A stretch of 64,000 bases of DNA from Clostridiaceae bacterium (GTDB lineage: Bacteria; Bacillota; Clostridia; DUPQ01), in the NCBI GenBank assembly GCA_012838235.1, contig DUPQ01000057.1, positions 1 through 64,000 of the forward strand. The letters are read 5' to 3'. The notes beneath the pieces are model-generated. The model ran no database searches. It was not told where the DNA came from and worked only from the letters and a program-made list of their open reading frames with translations. Position numbers and translations under genes: made by a program. This document shows, in pieces, positions 35,752-43,349 of the stretch. Position 1 is the first letter of the stretch; each line of letters begins with the position of its first letter.

Positions 35752-37014
35752 CTAAATCCTTTCCGTTATACCGCCTATGGATGCAAAATCCCGGAAAAAG
35801 GCGGGATATGATTTGTTTACCGCATGCGCCTCTTTGATTATTACGGCATTTTCGCACACAATAGATGCTATTGCCGCGGTCATGGCAATTCTGTGGTCAT
35901 TATGGGAACAAACTGTTCCGCCGTTCAACTTTTCTTTTCCTGTTATAACCAGGGAATCGGGCTTTTCCGTTATATCCGCACCTAACGTTTTAAGCATATC
36001 ACAAGTGGAAGATAATCTGTTGCTTTCTTTTAGTTGAAGTCTTTTTGCATTGAATATATTGGTTGTTCCTTCGGAAACAGCTGCCAAAAGAGCAAGTACG
36101 GGGACAAGGTCGGGTATTTGTGATGCATCAATATCGGTGGCATTTAACCTGTTCTTTTTGACGGTTACAGTATCTTTATTAACTGTAACATATGCTCCCG
36201 TTGTTTTAAGAATATCGATAATTGTTTTGTCGGTTTGTCGGGAGTGTATATTCAATCCGGTAACGGTAATTGCTCTTTCAGAGAAAGCTCCGGCACAAAG
36301 GAAGAATGCCGCATTGGACCAGTCTTTTTCAATACTCATATTTCCTGTCGGTGTATAAGCAGCATTGCCGGGTATTTCAAAACCTTTCTCTGTTTTAATA
36401 ATCTTTACATTGTATTGATTCATGACATCAACAGTCATATCAACATATCCCGAAGACTGAAGGTCGGAGGTTAGCAGGATAGCGCTTTTATTCTTCAGAA
36501 GAGGAAGTGCCAGAAGAAGACCGGATATATATTGAGAAGACACATCACCGGGTAATTGATATATACCGCTTTTAAGCTGCCCTTCGGTAAGGAAAGGTAC
36601 GCTTCCTTCTAAAGATAATGTGCAGCCTTTTCCGATAAGCTGATTATATAAAGGTGTTATGGGTCTTTTAGATAACCCTTTTTTCATAATAAAGGAAGAC
36701 TTTGCTCCCAATGCACAGGTAACCGGAAGAAGGAAACGAAAAGTGGAGGCCGATTCATTGCAGTCCAAAAGGGCATTTATTCTTACGGTTTTTATCGGGT
36801 TTATATAATAACCGTTTTTTTCAGCGGTAATGTTTGCACCCAATGAGTTAAGGCATTGAACGGTAGCATCAATATCGGAAGAGGTGTCGGTTACTTCAAC
36901 AAAGTTAGGTACATCTGACAATGCCGAACATATGAGATGCCTGTGTGCATGTGATTTTGATGTAATCGCTTTTACGGTACCCCCGGGATTCTTTACTGTA
37001 ACCGATATATCCAT
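35752..37014 (-). CDS. aroA: 3-phosphoshikimate 1-carboxyvinyltransferase (EPSP synthase)
   Basis: A 420-residue enzyme that joins shikimate 3-phosphate and PEP. The substrate site SKSHAHRHLICSAL is near residue 20 and differs from the KSISHR form of enteric enzymes. ASTFRFLLPV, QLKESNRLS and SHNDHRIAMTAAI are also present. It starts one base after the aroB stop, so translation is coupled. Whether it is sensitive to glyphosate cannot be judged safely by eye. Confidence 0.94.
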   Translation of the reverse strand: MDISVTVKNPGGTVKAITSKSHAHRHLICSALSDVPNFVEVTDTSSDIDATVQCLNSLGANITAEKNGYYINPIKTVRINALLDCNESASTFRFLLPVTCALGAKSSFIMKKGLSKRPITPLYNQLIGKGCTLSLEGSVPFLTEGQLKSGIYQLPGDVSSQYISGLLLALPLLKNKSAILLTSDLQSSGYVDMTVDVMNQYNVKIIKTEKGFEIPGNAAYTPTGNMSIEKDWSNAAFFLCAGAFSERAITVTGLNIHSRQTDKTIIDILKTTGAYVTVNKDTVTVKKNRLNATDIDASQIPDLVPVLALLAAVSEGTTNIFNAKRLQLKESNRLSSTCDMLKTLGADITEKPDSLVITGKEKLNGGTVCSHNDHRIAMTAAIASIVCENAVIIKEAHAVNKSYPAFFRDFASIGGITERI

Positions 37015-37015
37015 T

Positions 37016-38077
37016 TCAACCTCTATATTCCGTTGCGGTTTGTATTATATCGGTCAAATCTGACATATCGGTTTTTTCTATAGTGCATTTACCTATGTCC
37101 CGTATAAGTATCAGATTTATGTGGCCGCTGCTTCTTTTCTTATCCGCCGTTATTGCGTTTGCGATATCTTTTGCGCCGTATAACAAATCGGTATTAAAAC
37201 CGTGGAGGTTCAGCATATCCGTTATCTTTGTTAAAACTTCCTTGGTGCATAACCCTTGTGTATAGGAAATTTTAGATATTAAATGCAGTCCCTTTGCAAC
37301 CGCAGCACCGTGCGAAATTGTATAACCGCTCAGAAGTTCAACAGCATGAGCTATCGTGTGTCCCAGATTAAGAAGTTGTCGTATACCGATATCCGATTCA
37401 TCTTTTTGTACAATGTCTCTTTTTATCTTTATACATTCGTACACTATACTTTCGATATCGCTTTTTAGAGGTTTTTTTATACGGTTAAAAAGCTGATTGC
37501 CCGATAATATCCCGTATTTTATAATCTCGGCATATCCGTCTTTAAATACTTCATCCGGCAAAGTGTCCAATAATGAAAGGTCGCATATTACCGCTTGCGG
37601 CTGATAAAAAGCACCTGCGAGGTTTTTGCCTTCTTTAAGATTAATTCCCGTTTTTCCTCCTATTGAGGAATCCACTGTTGCAAGCAATGTGGTGGGAATG
37701 TGTAAAAGCGGTATACCGCGCAGGTATGTAGCCGCAGCAAAGCCGCCTATGTCACCGGGAATGCCGCCACCGAAAGCGATAAGCATATCCGATCTGGAAA
37801 CTCCTTTGCTTGCCATATCATTGAGTACCGCTATGTAATTGTCGGCGTTTTTGGATTGCTCCCCGTGCGGAATAATATACCTGAATACCGACAGCCCGTT
37901 GCTTTCCAAAGAGTCGGTTAATATAGAGCCGTATAGCGAATCCACTATGTCATCGGTTACGATATAGACAATATTACCTGTTAAGAAAGGCTTAATATAT
38001 TGATATGCTTCCGACAGAATGTTTTTATCGATTATTATGTCATATTTCTTTGAACCTGCTACAGTTATTTTTCTCAT
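37016..38077 (-). CDS. aroB: 3-dehydroquinate synthase
   Basis: A 353-residue NAD- and metal-dependent enzyme that forms dehydroquinate from DAHP. Family strings are GGGIPGDIGGFAAATYLRG (catalytic and NAD region), TTLLATVDSSIGGKTGINL, and the metal ligands Glu in DGYAEIIKYG, His in LLNLGHTIAHAVE and His in YTISHGAAV. First gene of the aro operon. DAHP synthase, the enzyme before it, is not encoded in the window. A TATAAT-like box lies about 20 bases upstream of the start. Confidence 0.95.
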   Translation of the reverse strand: MRKITVAGSKKYDIIIDKNILSEAYQYIKPFLTGNIVYIVTDDIVDSLYGSILTDSLESNGLSVFRYIIPHGEQSKNADNYIAVLNDMASKGVSRSDMLIAFGGGIPGDIGGFAAATYLRGIPLLHIPTTLLATVDSSIGGKTGINLKEGKNLAGAFYQPQAVICDLSLLDTLPDEVFKDGYAEIIKYGILSGNQLFNRIKKPLKSDIESIVYECIKIKRDIVQKDESDIGIRQLLNLGHTIAHAVELLSGYTISHGAAVAKGLHLISKISYTQGLCTKEVLTKITDMLNLHGFNTDLLYGAKDIANAITADKKRSSGHINLILIRDIGKCTIEKTDMSDLTDIIQTATEYRG

Positions 38078-38188
38078 CTTGTATCCACCATGTCACTATT
38101 ATACATTATCATCTAACGGTTTGAAGTTATGTTTATTAACAAACCGTATAATGATAATATGATTATATTCTTAGCAGGCTCGATAAAA

Positions 38189-38214
38189 AAGAAAGCAGCA
38201 TGTGCTGCTTTCTT
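38189..38214 (-). terminator. terminator after rubredoxin
   Basis: A perfect 12-bp inverted repeat, AAGAAAGCAGCA and TGCTGCTTTCTT, with two bases between. On the minus strand it is followed by a T run, so it ends the desulfoferrodoxin-rubredoxin transcript. Confidence 0.8.
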
Positions 38215-38230
38215 CGAGTTGATGTTTATA

Positions 38231-38389
38231 TTATTCTTCTTCAAACTCCTCTTTGGAAACTCCGCATATCGGGCATGTCCAGTCTTCCGGAACATCCTCC
38301 CATTTTGTGCCGGGATCTACACCGTTATCCGGATCGCCTTCTTTTTCATCATAAACATAACCGCATACCATGCAAACATATTTTTTCAC
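38231..38389 (-). CDS. rubredoxin
   Basis: A 52-residue iron protein that carries electrons. The four Cys that bind the single iron are in [10 protein letters not shown] (C6, C9) and WTCPICGVS (C39, C42); [19 protein letters not shown] is the standard middle. The start is a GTG at 38389 with GGAGG nine bases before it. It lies 39 bp after the desulfoferrodoxin gene on the same strand, and is most likely the electron donor for that superoxide reductase. Confidence 0.95.
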   Translation of the reverse strand: MKKYVCMVCGYVYDEKEGDPDNGVDPGTKWEDVPEDWTCPICGVSKEEFEEE

Positions 38390-38428
38390 GGAAAAAACCT
38401 CCTCCACAATTATATTTATGACTATACA

Positions 38429-38821
38429 CTATTTTACGGCAGTTTTCCACAGTCCGTGCAAATTGCAGTATTCATATGCCGCAATTACCTTGTCGTCATC
38501 GGTGATTGCAAACGTTGCCACGGGTTTTTCCCCTGGAAGAAGGGATTTACGTTGTCCGCCTTTTGCCGTTTCCAGATAAATCCACATGATATAGTGTTCT
38601 TTTACCATGGGATGAACTACGGTGGATACTTCCACAACAACATTGTTACCGTTCTGTTTTATTACAGGTAAGTGTTTTTCATTTGCACCGTCGGTTGTAT
38701 TTGCAACCAATTGCTCCATATTCACTCCGCAACAGACAATGGGCACACCCGAGTTATAAATCATTCCTATCATATTTCCGCAACGTCTGCAGATAAAAAA
38801 TCTGTTCTGATCTTTTTTCAT
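38429..38821 (-). CDS. dfx: desulfoferrodoxin (two-iron superoxide reductase)
   Basis: A 130-residue cytoplasmic enzyme that reduces superoxide to peroxide. The N-terminal desulforedoxin centre has C11 and C14 (ICRRCG) and C30 and C31 (VCCG). The catalytic iron has Glu48 and His50 in NEKHLP, His70 in VHPM, His76 in KEHYI, and Cys and His in YCNLHGLW. Both centres are complete. The ATG at 38821 follows AAAGGAG. Together with rubredoxin downstream, and peroxiredoxin elsewhere in the window, it shows an anaerobe coping with oxygen. Confidence 0.96.
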   Translation of the reverse strand: MKKDQNRFFICRRCGNMIGMIYNSGVPIVCCGVNMEQLVANTTDGANEKHLPVIKQNGNNVVVEVSTVVHPMVKEHYIMWIYLETAKGGQRKSLLPGEKPVATFAITDDDKVIAAYEYCNLHGLWKTAVK

Positions 38822-38840
38822 TGTATTTCTCCTTTCTATT

Positions 38841-38892
38841 TAGTACTTAGTACTATTAGACTTTTATTATATCACAAACATATAGTTGTCTA
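38841..38892 (-). promoter_or_regulatory. dfx promoter with 15-bp palindromic operator
   Basis: On the minus strand: TAGACA (38887-38892), 15-bp spacer, extended -10 TGATATAAT (TATAAT at 38866-38871). Immediately downstream is a perfect palindrome, TAGTACTTAGTACTA (38841-38855), at about +4 to +18, a position suited to a repressor. MarR-type regulators like such sites; none is encoded nearby. Confidence 0.6.
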
Positions 38893-38970
38893 TAGGTTAT
38901 TTGCAAATATATTTTGTACACAAAGGTTCCCGGTATTCATAGTTTTATAATTTCCTAATTTCCATAATTG

Positions 38971-39000
38971 TTACCAATGTACTCATTGACTTGATATAAT
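38971..39000 (+). promoter_or_regulatory. promoter of MFS copy 1
   Basis: TTACCA at 38971-38976, 18-bp spacer, TATAAT at 38995-39000. The whole region is repeated before copies 2 and 3. Confidence 0.6.
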
Positions 39001-39043
39001 CAGTATTATAGAATACTCAGAATATTAGCTGATTGAGGGATAT

Positions 39044-40393
39044 ATGAACGAGTATCTGCATGCAATAAAGATAAAGTGGCGGAATTCCGCTTTTGCAAGA
39101 ACATTTAACCTGACTGACGAAAAGGCTAAAGGAAGAAGTTGTTTTTTAGCTTCGTCCATACTCTCCTCTTTAGCTGCACAGTTAAGCGGAGGAGTGTTTT
39201 ATACCGGTTTTCTCTTAAGTTTCGGAATAAATATCGTTAATATAGGGATAATAACCTTTGTTCCCACAATAACAAGGCTACTATCGATGTTCTCGCCTCT
39301 TATTTTAGAGCGATTCCGCTCAAGAAAAGTTTTTCTTACGGTAATGGGTATATTGGCCAACATAATAAACATATTAGGTGTAACTCTGCTGCCTGATATT
39401 ATTACATCGGAAACGGGAAGAGTAATAGGATTTACATTGTTGGTAACAATATCTTCAGCAATATCCGCAATAATCGATCCCGGCTATTCCGCCTGGCATG
39501 CACCTTATCTTCCCAATGAGATAAGGGGCGACTATTTCACATTAAGCTCCGGAGTAAACAGTTTTGTAACGCAAGGTGTGGTATTGATTCTTTCATTGGT
39601 AGCAGACTCCTTTGCGGGCAGCCCCAGGCAATTGGAAATAATAACGGGATTCCGTTATGCAGCATTGGTGTTGGCTATAATGCATATACTGGTATTGGCT
39701 ATACCTAAAGAGTATCCTTATGAACAAAGCGACAGCAAGATAAAATTAAGTAACATATTCATTCTGCCTTTTAAGAGTAAAAAATTTCTGTGGACGGTTC
39801 TTCTGATTGGCTTTTACTATTTGGGAGCAAGTCTTACAAATGCTTCCATTAACATCTTTTTGCTTCAGGATGTAGGTGTAACCTATTCTCAGATTAACCT
39901 TATCAATGCCGTATATTTCATGTTTTTTATCTTTTTCGGAAAGATGTGGAAAAAGGTTCTTAAAAAATATTCCTGGTTTAAGACTCTGGCAATTGCAATG
40001 CTTTTACAGGGACCGACATTCATTATGTATGCTTTTGTCACAGCGGAAAACTATACCTGGCTCTGGTTTACGGTAAGACTGTTGCAGCATGTGCTCGGTG
40101 TAGTCTCCAATACGGTAATTGCTTCAATGCTGTATGTAAATCTTCCGGACACGGACAGGACATATTATGTTTCTTTCTATAACATAGTAATACATATGTC
40201 CTCTTTCCTAAGTATGATGCTGGGCACCATGTTCCTTTCATGGATGGGAGACAATGTCTTGAATGTTTTCGGTTTTAAAATGGCGGGTGTTCCCGTATTG
40301 CTTGCCATAACCGGTATAGCGGAGGTTATTGTAGGGATTCTTTCCTGGAAGTTTAATGATAAGCTGCTTCCCGATGACTTATCGAAGAGATAA
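39044..40393 (+). CDS. MFS transporter, tandem copy 1
   Basis: A 449-residue membrane protein with about 12 hydrophobic segments in two bundles split by a charged loop near 225-245, the major facilitator layout. The loop between helices 2 and 3 reads ILERFRSRKVFLTV, the MFS signature loop. A conserved string is SAIIDPGYSAWHAPYLPNEIRG. Substrate unknown. The ATG follows GATTGAGGG. Copies 2 and 3 have the same length and similar promoters, so this is a recent triplication. Confidence 0.85.
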   Translation: MNEYLHAIKIKWRNSAFARTFNLTDEKAKGRSCFLASSILSSLAAQLSGGVFYTGFLLSFGINIVNIGIITFVPTITRLLSMFSPLILERFRSRKVFLTVMGILANIINILGVTLLPDIITSETGRVIGFTLLVTISSAISAIIDPGYSAWHAPYLPNEIRGDYFTLSSGVNSFVTQGVVLILSLVADSFAGSPRQLEIITGFRYAALVLAIMHILVLAIPKEYPYEQSDSKIKLSNIFILPFKSKKFLWTVLLIGFYYLGASLTNASINIFLLQDVGVTYSQINLINAVYFMFFIFFGKMWKKVLKKYSWFKTLAIAMLLQGPTFIMYAFVTAENYTWLWFTVRLLQHVLGVVSNTVIASMLYVNLPDTDRTYYVSFYNIVIHMSSFLSMMLGTMFLSWMGDNVLNVFGFKMAGVPVLLAITGIAEVIVGILSWKFNDKLLPDDLSKR

Positions 40394-40396
40394 TAG

Positions 40397-40426
40397 TTAC
40401 CAATATTCCCGTTGACTTGGTATAAT
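40397..40426 (+). promoter_or_regulatory. promoter of MFS copy 2
   Basis: TTACCA at 40397-40402, 18-bp spacer, TATAAT at 40421-40426; nearly the same as before copy 1. Confidence 0.6.
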
Positions 40427-40468
40427 CAGTATTATAGAATGCACAGGCATTAACCGGTTGAGGAATTT

Positions 40469-41818
40469 ATGAACGAGTACCTGCATGCGATAAAGATAAA
40501 GTGGCGGAATTCGGCTTTCGTAAGAACATTTAATCTGCATGAAGAAAAGGCTAAAGGAAGAAGTTGTTTTTTGGCATCATCTCTTCTTTTATCATTAGTG
40601 ACACAGCTGAGCGGCGGAATATTCTATACAGGTTTTCTCTTAAGTTTCGGAATAAACATTGTTAATATAGGGATAATAACCTTTGTTCCCATAATAACAA
40701 AGCTGTTGTCGATATTCTCTCCTTTTATTTTGGAAAGATTCCGAAAGAGAAAAGTTTTTCTTACTGCAATGAGTATTTTAGCCAATGTAATAAACATATT
40801 GGGTGTAACATTGCTGCCCGATATTATTACATCGGAAGCGGGAAGAGTAATAGGCTTTACATTATTGGTAACAACCTCTTCAGCAATATCCGCAATAATC
40901 GATCCCGGTTATTCGGCCTGGCATGCACCGTATCTTCCTGACGATATAAGGGCGGACTATTTCACACTGACTTCCGGAATCAACAGTTTTTTAGCGCAGG
41001 GTATTGCACTGGTTCTTTCATTGGTGGTAGACTCCTTTGCGGGCAGTCCCGGGCAATTGGAAATAATGACGGGATTCCGTTATGCGGCATTGGTGTTGGC
41101 GGTAATACGCATACTTATATTGGCTATACCTAAAGAATACTCTTATGAACGAAGCGGCGACAAAATAAAGATAAGCGATATATTCGTGTTGCCCTTTCGT
41201 AATAAGAAATTTTTGTGGACCATTATCATTTTAGCCTTTTACTATATGGCAATAAATCTGACAACCGCCTCTATAAACATCTTTTTACTTCAGGATGTGG
41301 GTATAACCTATACACAGATTAATCTTGTCAATGCGGTATACTTCATGTTCTTTATCTTTTTCGGTAAGATGTGGAAAAAGTTTCTTAAGAAGCATTCCTG
41401 GTTCAAGACACTTGCTTATACAATGTTTATGCAGGGACCGACATTCATTATGTATGCTTTTGTTACACCTGAAAACTATATCTGGCTTTGGTTTTTAATA
41501 AGATTAATACAGCATGTACTGGGTGTTATTGTAAATGCCGTAACCGCCTCAATGCTGTATGTCAACCTTCCGGACAAGGATCGTACAAACTATATTGCCT
41601 TCTATAGCATAGCAGTTAATATGTCCATTTTCTTGAGTATGATGTTCGGTACATTCTTTCTTTCAGTTATGGGAGAAAATACGCTTAACTTTTTCGGATT
41701 CCAAATGGCGGCAGTGCCTATTCTGCTTGCCGTAAGCGGCATAATGCAGATAGCGGTGGGACTACTCTCCCGGAAGTTAAATGATAAGCTGCTTCCCGAT
41801 GAATTATTGAGAAGATGA
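40469..41818 (+). CDS. MFS transporter, tandem copy 2
   Basis: A 449-residue paralogue of copies 1 and 3, closer to copy 1. The first 16 residues are identical to copy 1 (MNEYLHAIKIKWRNSA), and DPGYSAWHAPYLPDDIRAD is retained. Differences gather in the central loop and in the second bundle (FYYMAINLTTASINIFLLQD), where substrate specificity may differ. No frameshift or lost helix, so all copies seem functional. It has its own promoter and RBS. Confidence 0.85.
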   Translation: MNEYLHAIKIKWRNSAFVRTFNLHEEKAKGRSCFLASSLLLSLVTQLSGGIFYTGFLLSFGINIVNIGIITFVPIITKLLSIFSPFILERFRKRKVFLTAMSILANVINILGVTLLPDIITSEAGRVIGFTLLVTTSSAISAIIDPGYSAWHAPYLPDDIRADYFTLTSGINSFLAQGIALVLSLVVDSFAGSPGQLEIMTGFRYAALVLAVIRILILAIPKEYSYERSGDKIKISDIFVLPFRNKKFLWTIIILAFYYMAINLTTASINIFLLQDVGITYTQINLVNAVYFMFFIFFGKMWKKFLKKHSWFKTLAYTMFMQGPTFIMYAFVTPENYIWLWFLIRLIQHVLGVIVNAVTASMLYVNLPDKDRTNYIAFYSIAVNMSIFLSMMFGTFFLSVMGENTLNFFGFQMAAVPILLAVSGIMQIAVGLLSRKLNDKLLPDELLRR

Positions 41819-41833
41819 ACACACAATCAGTTA

Positions 41834-41863
41834 TTGCCAATATTCCCGTTCAATTGATATAAT
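41834..41863 (+). promoter_or_regulatory. promoter of MFS copy 3
   Basis: TTGCCA at 41834-41839, 18-bp spacer, TATAAT at 41858-41863. The spacing and flanks match those before copies 1 and 2. Confidence 0.6.
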
Positions 41864-41904
41864 CTGCATTGTAGTACTCACAACATCAGCGGATTGAGGG
41901 GTTT

Positions 41905-43254
41905 ATGAGCGAGTTCCTACATGCAATAAAGACAAAATGGCAGAATTCCTCCTTTAGAAAAACATTTAATCTGAACGACGAAAAAGCTAAGGGAAGAGAC
42001 TGTTTATTAGCATCATCCATACTTTCATCATTAGCTACGCAGTTAAGCGGCGGAGCATTTTATATCGGCTTTCTAATATGCTTCGGAATGAATACCGTTA
42101 ACATAGGGATAATTATCTTTGTTCCCATGATAACAAGGCTGTTGGCCATATTCTCACCGTTAATCTTGGAAAGGCTTCGCAGAAGAAAAGTTTTCCTCAC
42201 GGTTTTAGCCGTATTGGCTAATGTGTTCAATATTCTGGGGGTGACACTGCTTCCCGATTTAATTACGTCGCAGACTGGCAGAGTAGTAGGATTCACACTG
42301 CTGGTAACAATATCCACTGCAATATCCGCAATAATCGATTCCGGTTATTCCGCCTGGCATATACCTTATCTTCCCAATGATGTAAGAGCGGACTATTATA
42401 CCTTAACCTCCGGAATAAGCGGTTTTTTTACTCAAACCGTGGTTTTAATCGTTTCATTGATAATAGATTCTTTTGCGGGCAGTTCCGAACAGATAGAAAT
42501 CATTACCACATTCCGATATATCGCATTTGCGTTAGCCGTATTGAATATAGTTGTATTGGCTATACCTAAGGAATATCCCTATGAACCAAGCAGAAAAAAA
42601 ACAAAGATAAAAGATATGTTGGTTCTGCCTTTAAAGAATAAAAAATTTCTGTGGACGGTTCTTATAGTAGCCCTTTACTATTTGGGATTTAACCTGACAA
42701 GTGCCGCCATAAACGGCTTTTTGCTTAAAAGTGTAGGTTTAAGCTATTGGGAAATCAACCTTATTAATGCCATATACTTTCTGATTCATGTCTTTTTCGG
42801 TAAGGCGCTGACAAAGTCTCTTAATAAGAATTCCCGGTACAGGATACTCGGTTATGCATTACTGCTGCAGGGACCTACATATATCATGTATGCTTTTGTC
42901 ACATCGGAAAACTATATATGGCTTTGGGTTATTGTACGATTAATGCAGCATGTGCTCGGAGTTATCATAAATTCCGTTATCGCTTCGTTGTTGGATGACA
43001 ATATTCCGGAAAGCGACAGAACAAATCATATTTCCTTCTATAACCTGGCAGTACATATGTCCTGTTTCTTTAGTATGATGTTGGGCACTTTATGCTTTTG
43101 GCGTATAGGGAATAATGTTGTGGACATTTTCGGCTTCAAATTGGCGGGTATTCCCATTGTGCTGGCAATAAGCGGCATAGCTCAAATTTTAGTCGGACTG
43201 CTCTGTCGGATATTAAATGATAAGTTACTTGCCGATGACTTACAAAACGGATAA
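41905..43254 (+). CDS. MFS transporter, tandem copy 3
   Basis: A 449-residue paralogue, the most diverged of the three. It begins MSEFLHAIKTKWQNSSFRK and has IIDSGYSAWHIPYLPNDVRA where the others have DPGYSAWHAPYLP. The motif loop ILERLRRRKVFLTV is kept. Since the length is the same and the frame intact, selection has kept it, perhaps for a different substrate. It ends 95 bp before nadE. Confidence 0.85.
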   Translation: MSEFLHAIKTKWQNSSFRKTFNLNDEKAKGRDCLLASSILSSLATQLSGGAFYIGFLICFGMNTVNIGIIIFVPMITRLLAIFSPLILERLRRRKVFLTVLAVLANVFNILGVTLLPDLITSQTGRVVGFTLLVTISTAISAIIDSGYSAWHIPYLPNDVRADYYTLTSGISGFFTQTVVLIVSLIIDSFAGSSEQIEIITTFRYIAFALAVLNIVVLAIPKEYPYEPSRKKTKIKDMLVLPLKNKKFLWTVLIVALYYLGFNLTSAAINGFLLKSVGLSYWEINLINAIYFLIHVFFGKALTKSLNKNSRYRILGYALLLQGPTYIMYAFVTSENYIWLWVIVRLMQHVLGVIINSVIASLLDDNIPESDRTNHISFYNLAVHMSCFFSMMLGTLCFWRIGNNVVDIFGFKLAGIPIVLAISGIAQILVGLLCRILNDKLLADDLQNG

Positions 43255-43349
43255 TTATGTTTCCTCATACCAAAAGGCTTATCAACATAACACAAATATG
43301 TTAATTTTTCCCTAAACAGTGTATAATCTATATAAGAAGAGGTATTAAA

